DNA of 64,000 nt, from assembly GCF_013423955.1 (NCBI RefSeq), contig NZ_JACCKX010000001.1, positions 2,728,001 through 2,792,000 on the forward strand, written 5' to 3'. The notes beneath the pieces were generated by a model that searched no databases, was not told where the DNA came from, and saw only the letters and a list, made by a program, of their open reading frames with translations. This DNA comes from Ottowia beijingensis. Lineage in GTDB: Bacteria > Pseudomonadota > Gammaproteobacteria > Burkholderiales > Burkholderiaceae_C. Shown here piece after piece: positions 19,309 through 31,341 of the stretch (position 1 is its first letter; every line of letters begins with the position of its first letter). The position numbers were made by a program, and so were the translations under genes.

Positions 19309-21438
19309 TCAGCGCACGCGCATACCGGGCTGCGCGCCGGCCGTGGGCTCCAGCACGTATATGCCGGGGTGGGCCTTTTCGTCGCCGTGGCTGGCGGCCA
19401 GCACCATGCCTTCGCTGATGCCGAACTTCATCTTGCGCGGCGCCAGGTTGGCGACCAGCACGGTGAGCTTGCCCCGCAGGTCTGCGGGCTGGTAGGCGCT
19501 GGCAATGCCGCTGAAGACGTTGCGCAGCTTCGGTTGACCGTCGTCGCTGGTCTCGCCCACGTCCAGCGTCAGGCGCAGCAGCTTGGTACTGCCTTCCACG
19601 GGTTCGCAGTTCACGATCTTCGCGATGCGCAGGTCGATCTTGACGAAGTCGTCGATGGTGATGGAGGGGCCAGTGGCTCGCCACCCGGCGCCGGTGTGGT
19701 GCTGGGCGCTTCCGTTTTCATAGCTGCCAGCGCTTGTGGGGCGGGCGCTGGAGGCTCAAACAGTGCATCCAATTGCTTGACGTCCACGCGCTGCATCAGG
19801 TGCTGGTATTCGCCGATCTGCGCGCCTTCGCCCAGCGGCGTCTTCACGTCGTCGAAGCTCTCGGGCGGCACCATCAGGAAGAAGGCCACGTCGGCGGCCA
19901 GCTTGGGCAGGATGGGTTTCAGATAGATCGTGAGGATGCGGAACGCCTCGATGGAGGTGCTGCACACGTCGTGCAGGCGGCCCTCCATGCCCTCCTTCTT
20001 GGCCAGCTCCCAGGGCTTGTTGGCGTCCACGTAGCCGTTCACGCGGTCGCACAGCGCCATCACCTCGCGCACCACCTTGCCGGTTTCGCGCTCGGCGTAC
20101 AGCTCGGTGATCTGGGGCAGGGCGTCGCGCAGGTGCGTCAGCAACTGGTCGCCGTCGGGCGAAATCGCGCCCAGACGGCCGCCGAACTTCTTGCTGATGA
20201 AGCCGGCCGCGCGCGAGGCAATGTTGACGTACTTGCCGATCAGGTCGGCGTTCACGCGCGCCATGAAGTCATCGGCGTTGAAGTCGATGTCCTCGTTGCG
20301 GCCCGACAGTTTGGCCGCCAGGTAGTAGCGCAGCCACTCGGGGTTCATCTTCAGGGACAGGTATTTCAGCGGGTCGAGGCCCGTGCCGCGGCTCTTGCTC
20401 ATCTTCTCGCCGTTGTTCACGGTGAGGAAGCCGTGCACGAACACCTTGTCGGGCACCTTGCGGCCGCTGAACTTCAGCATGGCCGGCCAGAACAGCGTGT
20501 GGAAGGTGATGATGTCCTTGCCGATGAAGTGGTACTGCTCGGTCGCCGGGTCGGCGATGAACTGCTCGTAGCTCTGCGGCTGGCCGCTGGCGGTCTTGCC
20601 GGCTCCTTTATCGAACAGGTTCTTCAGGCTGGCCAGGTAGCCAATGGGGGCGTCGAGCCAGACGTAGAAGTACTTGCCCGGCGCGTCCGGGATCTCGATG
20701 CCGAAGTAGGGCGCGTCGCGGCTGATGTCCCAGTCGCCCATCTTGGGCTTGCCGTCTTCGCCGGGGGCGATCCACTCGGTGATCTTGTTCAGTACCTCGG
20801 GCTGCACGGCGCCGCTGGTGGTCCACTCGCGCAAAACTCGATGCAACGCGGGTCGGACAGCTTGAAGAAGAAGTGCTCGCTGCTCTTCAGCTCAGGCTTG
20901 GCGCCGCTGAGGGCCGAGTACGGCTCGATCAGCTCGGTGGGCGCATAGACGGCGCCGCATACCTCGCAGTTGTCGCCGTACTGGTCCTTGGCATGGCAGT
21001 TGGGGCACTCGCCCTTGATGAAGCGGTCGGGCAGGAACATGCCCTTCTCGGGGTCGAAGAACTGCTCGATGGTGCGGGTCTCGATCAGGCCATTGGCCTT
21101 CAAATCCTTGTAGATGGCCTGCGAGATGGCGGTGTTCTCGGGGCTGTGCGTGGAGTGCCAGTTGTCGAAGCTGATCAGGAAGCCGTCCAGGTACTGCTGG
21201 CGCCCGGCGGCGATGTCGGCCACAAACTGCTCGGGCGTCTTGCCCGCCTTTTCGGCGGCGATCATGATCGGCGCGCCGTGCGCGTCGTCGGCGCCGACGA
21301 AGTTCACCGCGTGGCCCTGCATGCGCTGAAAGCGTACCCAGATGTCGGCCTGGATGTATTCCATGATGTGGCCGATGTGGAAGGTGCCGTTGGCGTACGG
21401 CAGGGCGGTGGTGACGAAGATCTGGCGGGGGCGGGCAT
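19309..21438 (-). CDS. metG: Methionyl-tRNA synthetase (three frameshifts)
   Basis: About 710 residues after repair. The class I HIGH-type motif is in [13 protein letters not shown], the zinc knuckle in [18 protein letters not shown] and the KMSKS loop in [13 protein letters not shown]-terminal EMAP/Trbp111 tRNA-binding domain (from about [19 protein letters not shown]) follows. A base is missing near 21433 (run of C), near 20840 (TTTTT read as TTTT) and near 19664 (CCCC read as CCC). The linker before the tRNA-binding domain ([17 protein letters not shown]) is encoded by a family A repeat, so the linker was built or lengthened by that element. Confidence 0.95.
19714..19758 (-). repeat. Family A repeat inside metG
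   Basis: Minus strand GAGCCTCCAGCGCCCGCCCC, ACAAGCGCTGGCAGCTATGA, AAA. It is read in frame as [13 protein letters not shown] in the linker between the catalytic and tRNA-binding domains of MetG. Confidence 0.75.
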
Positions 21439-21490
21439 GCGGAACACTCTCACTGGGGTCAACCCGCCATTTTAGGCAGCGCGCCCCGGC

Positions 21491-22717
21491 TCAGCCCACA
21501 TCGCCCGGCCGATGGCGCCAGCCGAAGAACTGGCAGATGGCCGCACGCTGCGCCAGCGCGTCGGCACGCCCCAGCGCCATCAGGGCGCGTGTGTAGCCCG
21601 ACTCGAACAGCAGGTAGCTGGCCAGCGCCGCGTTGCGCTCGTCGTGCACGTTGTCGCGCTCGCCCAGAATGCCCAGCAGCGCCTGCGCCGCTTGCGGCAG
21701 TGCGTGCAGGTGCCGGCCGGCCAGCTCGTCGAGCCGCTGCGATGGCGTGATGGCCAGCAACTCGATGTGCCGCAGCCGGGTCTGGCCGCGCTGCGCCGGT
21801 GGCACCAGCGACAGCGTGTGGTTGACGCGCTGCAGCCGCTCCACGTCGGACGCCAGGGTGTCGAGAAAGATGGCCGACAGCGCGTGGCCCGCCACCTGGG
21901 CCAGCGTGGGGTAGTCGCCGGCATGCGGGTCGGTGGCCACCGCGGGCTGGTGCGCACGGCCGGCGCCTACCACGAACACGCGCTCGGCCCCGAGGTGGAT
22001 CACCGGCGCGATCGGCGCCATCTGCCGCATCGAGCCGTCGCCGTAGTAGGCCGTGCGGTCGTCCACCGACAGGCGTGCCGCCGGAAAGATGAAGGGGATG
22101 GCGGCCGAGGCCATCAGGTGCTCGACGCCGATGCGCGCCCGCACGGCGCGGCGCTGCGCGCGTGCCCAGTCCTGCATGTCGTCGATGGCGTCGTAGAAGG
22201 TCACGTGCTCGCCGCTGACGTAGCTGGACGCGGTGACGGCAAAGCCGCGCAGGTGGCCGCCGGCCAGCAGCTGCGGCAGGCGCTCGAACGGCAGGTGCGC
22301 CTGCAGCAGGCGGCGCAGGGGCTGGTTGTCGAGCAGCGAGTAGGGCTGCAGCCGTGCCGAGCGCGCCAGCGCCCAGCCCATCGACAGCAGGCGGATCCAG
22401 CGGGCACCGGCTCGGGCGGCGTCCAGTGCGTCGGCGCGGTACACCTGCGCCGCGTGAAAGCCGCGCCAGATGCGCGACAGCCGCGCCACCGCGTGGCTGA
22501 AATGGTCGGCGCCGGTGGCCACCGCCGCGGCGTTCATGGCGCCGGCCGAGGTGCCGACGATGATGTCGAACGGCGAGCCGCGGTGCGCCGGCTCGCCGTG
22601 GCGCCGCAGGGCCGCCAGCGCCTGCAGCACACCCACCTGGTAGGCCGCGCGCGCGCCGCCCGTCAGCAGCAGCGCGGTGCCGGGGCGGGCGGGCGAGGGG
22701 GCGGCGGGCCTATTCAT
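21491..22717 (-). CDS. Patatin-like phospholipase
   Basis: 408 residues. The catalytic Ser is in the G-x-S-x-G elbow (IIVGTSAGAMN), the oxyanion loop in LLLTGGARAAYQVGVLQAL and the catalytic Asp in YYGDGSMRQ, which complete the Ser-Asp dyad. It is expected to hydrolyse acyl esters of phospholipids; location and substrate are unknown. The start MNRPAAPSPARPG at 22717 fits; the frame is open further upstream only as antisense of mrp. It is divergent from mrp, with 84 bases between starts. Confidence 0.9.
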   Translation of the reverse strand: MNRPAAPSPARPGTALLLTGGARAAYQVGVLQALAALRRHGEPAHRGSPFDIIVGTSAGAMNAAAVATGADHFSHAVARLSRIWRGFHAAQVYRADALDAARAGARWIRLLSMGWALARSARLQPYSLLDNQPLRRLLQAHLPFERLPQLLAGGHLRGFAVTASSYVSGEHVTFYDAIDDMQDWARAQRRAVRARIGVEHLMASAAIPFIFPAARLSVDDRTAYYGDGSMRQMAPIAPVIHLGAERVFVVGAGRAHQPAVATDPHAGDYPTLAQVAGHALSAIFLDTLASDVERLQRVNHTLSLVPPAQRGQTRLRHIELLAITPSQRLDELAGRHLHALPQAAQALLGILGERDNVHDERNAALASYLLFESGYTRALMALGRADALAQRAAICQFFGWRHRPGDVG

Positions 22718-22801
22718 CGGTGCGGGGTGAGGTTTTGGCCGTGTACCAGCGGTGCGCCACGGTGGCGCGACTAGACTACCGGCTCCACCGGAAGAGAGCA
22801 A

Positions 22802-23893
22802 ATGAGCATTCAGCAACAAGACGTACTGCAGGCCATCGCGGCCGTGATCGACCCCAACACCGGCAAGGACTTTGTCTCGACCAAGCAGGTCAAGAACCTG
22901 CAGCTGAACGGCGGCGATGTGTCCTTCGACGTCGAGCTGGGCTACCCGGCCAAGAGCCAGATTCCGGCGCTGCGCCAGGCGTTGATCAACGCCGCGCGCG
23001 GCGTGCCGGGCGTGGGCAACGTGTCGGTCAACGTGGTGACGAAAGTGATCGCTCACGCCGTGCAGCGCGGCGTGCAGCTGATGCCGCAGGTCAAGAACAT
23101 CATCGCCGTGGCCTCGGGCAAGGGCGGTGTGGGCAAGAGCACCACCGCCGTCAACCTGGCGCTGGCGCTGGCGGCCGAGGGCGCCAGCGTCGGCTTGCTG
23201 GACGCCGACATCTACGGCCCCAGCATGCCGATCATGATGGGCATCAGCGGCCGCCCCGAAAGCCTGGATGGCCAGAACATGGAGCCGATGGAAAACTACG
23301 GCGTGCAGGTCAGCTCCATCGGCTTCCTGGTCGACCCGGACGAGGCCATGATCTGGCGCGGCCCCATGGCGAGCCAGGCGCTCGACCAGCTGCTGCGCCA
23401 GACCAACTGGAAGGATCTGGATTACCTGATCGTCGACATGCCGCCCGGCACGGGCGACATCCAGCTGTCGCTGTCGCAGCGCGTGCCGCTGACGGGCGCC
23501 GTCATCGTCACCACGCCGCAGGACATCGCCCTGGCCGACGCGCGCAAGGGCGTGGCCATGTTCGAGAAGGTGGGCGTGCCCATCCTGGGCCTGGTGGAGA
23601 ACATGGCCGTGCACGTGTGCAGCAACTGCGGCCATGTCGAGCACATCTTCGGCGCCGAGGGCGGCAAGCGCTACGCGGCCGAGAAGGGCATCGAGTACCT
23701 GGGCGCGCTGCCGTTGGCGATGTCGATCCGCGAACAGGCCGATTCGGGCCGCCCCAGCGTGGTGGCCGACCCGGATGGCCAGGCGGCAACCAATTACAAG
23801 GCCATTGCGCGGCAGGTGGCCATCAAGGTGGCGGCGCGGGCCAAGGATTTCTCGGCCAAGTTTCCGTCCATCACCATTTCAAGGGATACCTGA
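22802..23893 (+). CDS. apbC: Mrp/ApbC iron-sulfur cluster carrier ATPase
   Basis: 363 residues. An N-terminal MIP18/DUF59-type domain (residues 1-90) is followed by a P-loop ATPase with the deviant Walker A (VASGKGGVGKSTTAVNLALA). The Mrp signature is PPGTGDIQLSLSQ, and the cluster-binding CSNC lies in HVCSNCGHVEHIFG. It binds and transfers 4Fe-4S clusters. The window holds many 4Fe-4S proteins, but this gene is a conserved housekeeping one. A strong terminator follows. Confidence 0.95.
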   Translation: MSIQQQDVLQAIAAVIDPNTGKDFVSTKQVKNLQLNGGDVSFDVELGYPAKSQIPALRQALINAARGVPGVGNVSVNVVTKVIAHAVQRGVQLMPQVKNIIAVASGKGGVGKSTTAVNLALALAAEGASVGLLDADIYGPSMPIMMGISGRPESLDGQNMEPMENYGVQVSSIGFLVDPDEAMIWRGPMASQALDQLLRQTNWKDLDYLIVDMPPGTGDIQLSLSQRVPLTGAVIVTTPQDIALADARKGVAMFEKVGVPILGLVENMAVHVCSNCGHVEHIFGAEGGKRYAAEKGIEYLGALPLAMSIREQADSGRPSVVADPDGQAATNYKAIARQVAIKVAARAKDFSAKFPSITISRDT

Positions 23894-23927
23894 GCCGGCT
23901 CGGTTCACTTCCGATTTGATAGCTGGC

Positions 23928-23961
23928 AACGCCCGTGGGATATATACCCACGGGCGTTTCA
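23928..23961 (+). terminator. Terminator hairpin after apbC
   Basis: AACGCCCGTGGG and CCCACGGGCGTT are perfect 12-bp inverted copies around the A/T loop ATATATA, followed by a short T-rich stretch (TTTCAATTT). The outer GATAGCTGGCAACGCCC resembles a fragment of the family A repeat. Confidence 0.8.
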
Positions 23962-24064
23962 ATTTGTAATTACAACGTATTCAACCGGGCGGACGGCATC
24001 CGCCAAATGGGTGATTGTCAGACGTGCCGCAAGAGCGTAAGGTGCCCCGACAGGGAGCACGACA

Positions 24065-24801
24065 ATGAACTGGTTCAATTCAGACTGGCTGGCGTCTTGG
24101 GCCGGCCTGGACGGCGCCGACGCGATGCCGCTGGTGAGCACGCTGGTGGCCGTGGTGGCGCTGATGCTGCTGTGGCGCGTGCTGCGCCGCGGCGGCGCGG
24201 GCGGCCGAGCGGCGCGCGATTACGACGCCAGCGGCGACCAGTTCGCGCAGTCGGCCCCCATCAACGAAGAGCAGGTGCGGCTGCTGCACTACCTGCAGCA
24301 GGCCTTTCCCGATGGTGCGGTGCTGTTCCAGCCGCGGCTGGCGCGCTTTCTGATGGTGCGCAAGAGCCGCCACCGCCTGGATGCGCAGCAGCGCCTGGGC
24401 GATACGCACGTGGACTTTCTGGTCTGCGCCGACGACGGCAAGCCGCTGTTCGCGTTCGAGGTGGATGCGTTCAAGGCCAAGGGCGATGCGGGCCTGGCGC
24501 GCAGCGCGGCCGAGAAGAACGGCATGCTCAAGAGCGCCGGCATCCGCCTGATCCGGCTGAAGGGCGCGCAGCCCCAGTGGCCGCCGCCCGAGGTGCTGCG
24601 CATGCGCCTGCTGGCCGCGCAGCGCACGCCACCGCCGGCGCCCGAGGCGCGGCCCTCGGGCTTCGAGCCCTCGGCCTTCGGCCCGCCGTCCGACTTTGCG
24701 CCCTCGCGCAGCGCACCCGATTCGGGCGTGATGAGCCTGACCGGCCTGATGGGGCTGAGCGCCGGCAGCGACGACCCTGGGCATCGGTGCGCAAGCGCTG
24801 A
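24065..24801 (+). CDS. DUF2726-domain membrane-anchored protein (frameshift at 3' end)
   Basis: 245 residues after repair. One N-terminal membrane helix (LVSTLVAVVALMLLWRVL) precedes a DUF2726 domain (about 80-185), restriction-endonuclease-like in fold, with VDFLVCADDGKPLFAFEVDA as its core. A proline-rich tail follows. AGGGAG lies upstream of the ATG. A C is missing near 24778 (GACGACCCTGG), after which the natural end is WASVRKR and TGA at 24799. Function unknown. Confidence 0.75.
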
Positions 24802-25180
24802 GGCGCGCGCGGGCCGGGCAGTGTCGCTATGGTTGATATAGCTGCTTGCGCACGACGGGCAATGATTTCAGATTGATTTGGCTTGAAAATGGCGCCAATC
24901 GGGCGCAATAAGATATTTATTGAATAGCAACCTGCGGCCATCTCGCGCTGCCGGCATTCGGGGCGCACGCTCCGCTGAACAGCTCTTCAGCACCGCAGGT
25001 TCAGCCGTCGCCGGGAAGACTCTGGCGCTGCAAGGACAGTCATGCCATCTTTCCAATCGATACGGCATGAATCTCGTCATTCCGGCGAAAGCCGGAATCC
25101 AGACAGCGCGCGTGCGGTGAGGCATGGGTCCCGGCTCTCGCCGGGATGACGATGGTCAACGTTCTGAAGCGGAAACGGAA
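24802..25180. repeat. Spacer with family A fragment and bipartite palindrome
   Basis: No gene is visible. A family A fragment (ATAGCTGCTTGCGCACGACG) lies at about 24838. A two-stem element runs from about 25076 to 25150: CGTCATTCCGGCGAAAGCCG then GAATCCAG, followed by GGGTCCCGGCTCTCGCCGGG then ATGACG. This CGTCATTCC...GGATGACG pattern is a common intergenic repeat of proteobacteria. It ends 30 bases before the benzoate-CoA ligase stop codon and could act as its terminator or 3' stabiliser. Confidence 0.65.
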
Positions 25181-26758
25181 TCAGTCCACCGACTGCTCGC
25201 GCAGCTTGAAGCGCTGGATCTTGCCGGTGGCGGTCTTCGGCAGTTCGTGCACGAACTCGATGAAGCGCGGGTATTTGTAGGGCGCCAGGCGATCCTTCAC
25301 GAAGGCCTTCAGTTCGTCCTCGGTGGCCTCGGCGCCGGGCTTCAGGATCACGAAGGCCTTGGTCTTGGTCAGGCCGTCGCTGTCCTGCTTGCCGACCACG
25401 GCGGCCTCGAGCACGGCGGGGTGCTGCACCAGCGTGGCCTCGACCTCGAACGGCGACACGTAGATGCCGCTCACCTTCAGCATGTCGTCGCTGCGGCCGC
25501 CGTAGGTGTAGCTGCCGTCGGCGTTGCGCACGTACTTGTCGCCGCTCTTCGTCCAGCCGCCCTGGAAGGTCTCGCGCGTCTTGCTGCGGTTGCCCCAGTA
25601 CATCATGGCGGCGCTGGGGCCGGCGATGTAGAGGTCGCCCGGCTCGCCGTCGGGCACGGGGCCGCCGTCGTCGCCGCGCAGTTCGATGGTGTAGCCCGGC
25701 ACCGGCCAGCCGGTGGTGCCGTAGCGCACCTTGTCGGGCCGGTTGGAGAGGAAGATGTGCAGCATCTCGGTGGAGCCGATGCCGTCCACGATGTCGATGC
25801 CGAAATGCGCCTTGAAGCGTTCGCCGATCTCGGCCGGCAGCGCCTCGCCGGCCGACGAGGCCAGGCGCATCGCCACCTCGTCGCGCTTGGGCAACTGCGG
25901 ATGCGCCAGCATGCCGGCAAAGCCGGTGGGTGCGCCGAAGAACACGGTGGGCTTGAGGCCGCCCACGCCACCGGTCCAGCGCTTGAAGGTGGCCTCAGGC
26001 GTGGGGCGCTCGCCCATCAGGATGGTGGTGGCGCCCACGCTCATGGGGAAGGTGAGGCCGTTGCCCAGCCCGTAGGCGAAGAACAGCTTGGCGGCCGAGA
26101 AGCACACGTCCCGCTCGGTCAGGCCCAGCACGGCCTTGCCGTACAGCTCGCAGGTCCAGTACGGGTTGGCGTGCGAATGCACCGTGCCCTTGGGGCGGCC
26201 GGTGGAGCCGCTGGAGTAGAGCCAGAAGGCCGGGTCGTCCGGGCCGGTGGGCGCGGCCTTGTCCATCGGCGCATGGGCCTTCAGGAAGGCCTCGAACTCC
26301 ACCTCGGACGGGTGCAGCGGCGCCTGCGGGTGCGAGACGATGACCTTCTGCACCTCGTGGTCGCTCTTGACCATGGCGGTGGTCAACGTGGGCAGCAGCG
26401 CGCCCGACACCAGCACCGCTTGCGCGCGTGAGTGCTCCAGCATGTAGGCGTAATCGTCGGGCGTGAGCAGGGTGTTGACGGCCACCGGCACCAGGCCGGC
26501 GTACAGGCTGCCGAGGAAGGCCACCGGCCAATCGGTGCCGTCGTGCATCAGCACCAGCACGCGTTCTTCGCGGCGCAGGTACAGGCTGCGCAGCGCGGCG
26601 GCCATGCGGCGCACGCGCTCGTCCAGTGCGCCGTAGGTGAGCGTGCCGTGGTCGTCCACGAAGGCCGGCTTGGCCCCGCGGGTGCTGTTCAGCGCCAGCA
26701 GATGCTCGGCAAAGTTGAAGCGCTCGGGCGGCGGCGCGACGTTGGCAGCGGTGTTCAT
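25181..26758 (-). CDS. bclA: Benzoate-CoA ligase
   Basis: 525 residues of the acyl-adenylate family. It activates benzoate to benzoyl-CoA, the substrate of the adjacent box enzymes. Motifs: the P-loop YSSGSTGRPKGTVHSHANPY, the A5 region GIGSTEMLHIFLSN, the hinge GGRSDDMLKVSGIYVSP and the catalytic Lys in LPKTATGKIQRFKL. Start 26758 (MNTAANVAPP) has GGAG upstream. It is divergent from boxR, and its promoter spacer contains a BoxR-type operator. No transporter or aldehyde dehydrogenase of the pathway is in the window. Confidence 0.93.
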   Translation of the reverse strand: MNTAANVAPPPERFNFAEHLLALNSTRGAKPAFVDDHGTLTYGALDERVRRMAAALRSLYLRREERVLVLMHDGTDWPVAFLGSLYAGLVPVAVNTLLTPDDYAYMLEHSRAQAVLVSGALLPTLTTAMVKSDHEVQKVIVSHPQAPLHPSEVEFEAFLKAHAPMDKAAPTGPDDPAFWLYSSGSTGRPKGTVHSHANPYWTCELYGKAVLGLTERDVCFSAAKLFFAYGLGNGLTFPMSVGATTILMGERPTPEATFKRWTGGVGGLKPTVFFGAPTGFAGMLAHPQLPKRDEVAMRLASSAGEALPAEIGERFKAHFGIDIVDGIGSTEMLHIFLSNRPDKVRYGTTGWPVPGYTIELRGDDGGPVPDGEPGDLYIAGPSAAMMYWGNRSKTRETFQGGWTKSGDKYVRNADGSYTYGGRSDDMLKVSGIYVSPFEVEATLVQHPAVLEAAVVGKQDSDGLTKTKAFVILKPGAEATEDELKAFVKDRLAPYKYPRFIEFVHELPKTATGKIQRFKLREQSVD

Positions 26759-26851
26759 GGGGTCTCCGTGGGGCTGTGTCGAGGGCTGGGCCCACGCGGC
26801 GCGCATTGCGCTTTTGCCCGCTGCGTGGTGAAATGCATTATTCTGCCTGTC

Positions 26852-26879
26852 ATCGTACATGCATTAAAGTGCATGTCAA
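26852..26879 (-). promoter_or_regulatory. Sigma-70 promoter for benzoate-CoA ligase with embedded BoxR operator
   Basis: On the minus strand TTGACA (26879-26874) is followed by a 16-base spacer and TACGAT (26857-26852), about 95 bases from the bclA start. The spacer contains TGCACTTTAATGCA (plus strand TGCATTAAAGTGCA, 26860-26873), a TGCA-N6-TGCA site. A repressor bound there would block RNA polymerase directly. A further TGCA lies at 26834-26837. Confidence 0.7.
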
Positions 26880-26915
26880 GAGGGCGCACCCGGTGCTCTC
26901 GCAGGCCGACAACAC

Positions 26916-27842
26916 GTGAACATGATGCTTGAAGAGTTGGTGCATCCGCCGGCCGCCCCGCCCGCCGAGGCCGCGCGACATCCCTTTCTGGTGGCCCTGG
27001 GCGAGCGGGTGCGCACGCTGCGCTCGCGCCGCGGCCTCACGCGCAAGGCGGTGGCGCAGGCGGCCAATGTGTCCGAGCGGCACCTGGCCAATCTTGAATA
27101 CGGCACCGGCAACGCCTCCATTCTGGTGCTGCTGCAGGTGGCCCATGCCCTGCACGCCGAGCTGAGCGAGCTGCTGGGCGACGTGACCACCTCGTCGCCC
27201 GAGTGGCTGATGATCCGCGAACTGCTGGAGCACCGCAACGAGGCAGATCTGCGCCGCGCGCGGCAGGCGCTGTCCGAGCTGTTCCACGCGCCGGGCGATG
27301 CCGACCGCGCGCGCACCACGCGCATCGCGCTGATCGGCCTGCGCGGTGCCGGCAAGTCGTCGCTGGGCCAGCGCCTGGCGGACGATCTGGGCTACGCCTT
27401 CATCGAGCTGAGCCGCGAGATCGAGCAGTTTGCTGGCTGCAGCATCCACGAGATCCACAACCTGTACGGCACCAACGCCTACCGTCGCTACGAGCGCCGC
27501 GCGCTGGAAGAAGCCATCCAGATCTACCCCGAGGTGGTCATCGCCACGCCCGGCGGCCTGGTGTCGGACGCGGCCAACTTCAACCTGCTGCTGCAGCACT
27601 GCTACACCATCTGGCTGCAGGCCGACCCGGCCGACCACATGTCGCGCGTGGCGGCGCAGGGCGACATGCGCCCCATGGCCGCCAGCCCCGAGGCCATGGA
27701 CGACCTCAAGCGCATCCTGGCCGGCCGCGCGGCGTTCTACGCCAAGGCCGACCTGCGCTTCGACACCAGCGCCTACACCGAGGAGCAGGCGCACCGCGAG
27801 CTGCGGCGGCAGGTGCGGCAGGTGATCGGCCTGCCGGTTTGA
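26916..27842 (+). CDS. boxR: BoxR/BzdR-type benzoyl-CoA-responsive repressor
   Basis: 308 residues. An N-terminal XRE helix-turn-helix (about 27-85, SRRGLTRKAVAQAANVSERH) and a connecting helix are followed by a shikimate kinase-like domain (about 138-305) with the P-loop IGLRGAGKSSLGQRL. This fusion is specific to BoxR and BzdR, in which the kinase-like domain binds benzoyl-CoA and releases the DNA. It is the first gene of the boxR-boxC-boxB-boxA direction. The same TGCA-N6-TGCA operator occurs before boxR/bclA and before boxC, fitting autoregulation and control of the whole cluster. Confidence 0.93.
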   Translation: MNMMLEELVHPPAAPPAEAARHPFLVALGERVRTLRSRRGLTRKAVAQAANVSERHLANLEYGTGNASILVLLQVAHALHAELSELLGDVTTSSPEWLMIRELLEHRNEADLRRARQALSELFHAPGDADRARTTRIALIGLRGAGKSSLGQRLADDLGYAFIELSREIEQFAGCSIHEIHNLYGTNAYRRYERRALEEAIQIYPEVVIATPGGLVSDAANFNLLLQHCYTIWLQADPADHMSRVAAQGDMRPMAASPEAMDDLKRILAGRAAFYAKADLRFDTSAYTEEQAHRELRRQVRQVIGLPV

Positions 27843-27847
27843 GGGCA

Positions 27848-27890
27848 TGCATTAAAGTGCATTGACCTTGCCGGATTTATGCACTATTAT
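27848..27890 (+). promoter_or_regulatory. boxC promoter with BoxR operator
   Basis: TGCATTAAAGTGCA (27848-27861) abuts the -35 TTGACC (27862-27867). A 17-base spacer leads to the -10 TATTAT (27885-27890), and another TGCA (27880-27883) sits just before the -10. The 14-base operator is identical to the one in the bclA promoter. It begins five bases after the boxR stop codon, so boxC can be expressed separately from boxR. Confidence 0.75.
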
Positions 27891-27965
27891 TCATCTAATG
27901 CCAGCCGCGAAGGCGGGCACAGACCGGGCAGTCGCCCCTGACACCACCACCCAAGGATTCATCGC

Positions 27966-29627
<1,662 letters not shown>

Positions 29628-29762
29628 TCCTGATGACGAAATGACATCGCTTCGCTTTCATGACGCGGCTTCGCCGCATGAAGTTTTCCGTCATTTCGTC
29701 ATGCCTGTGCCGAAGGCACGCAGTCATTGAGCGGCAGGGCCGCGAAGTCATTGTTTCATTGC
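29628..29762. repeat. Family D 'ATGAC' repeat between boxC and boxB
   Basis: About 125 bases of repeated TGACGAAATGAC and inverted GTCATTTCGTCA units around GCGGCTTCGCCGC. It ends at the boxB ribosome-binding site AAGGAG (29763-29768). TGACGAAATGACATCGCTTC and CGTCATTTCGTCATGCC can pair, so the boxC-boxB message carries a long hairpin here. Confidence 0.7.
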
Positions 29763-29774
29763 AAGGAGACCACC

Positions 29775-31202
<1,428 letters not shown>

Positions 31203-31214
31203 CACTGTCGAAAA

Positions 31215-31323
31215 CCGGACGCAGAGGACGCAGAAATCACGCAGAGGACGCAAAGGAAACAGCCGAAAACTTCTTCCTGGATTTTTGCGTCCTCTGCGAA
31301 TCCTTTGCGTCCTCTGCGTCCGG
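31215..31323. repeat. Multi-copy inverted repeat GACGCAGAGGACGCA between boxB and boxA
   Basis: CCGGACGCAGAGGACGCA (31215-31232) has a perfect inverted copy at 31306-31323. CGCAGAGGACGCAAAGGA (31240-31257) has a perfect inverted copy at 31301-31318. A further TTTTTGCGTCCTCTGCG lies at 31282-31298. The arms overlap, so two mutually exclusive long hairpins are possible between the boxB stop and the boxA start. Confidence 0.85.
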
Positions 31324-31341
31324 CTGTTTTAATGAGTTTCC

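Noticed and set aside
21491..23644. Long 717-codon frame extending the patatin gene upstream
   Set aside because: The N-terminal 300 codons are antisense to apbC; the patatin domain begins right after the ATG at 22717.
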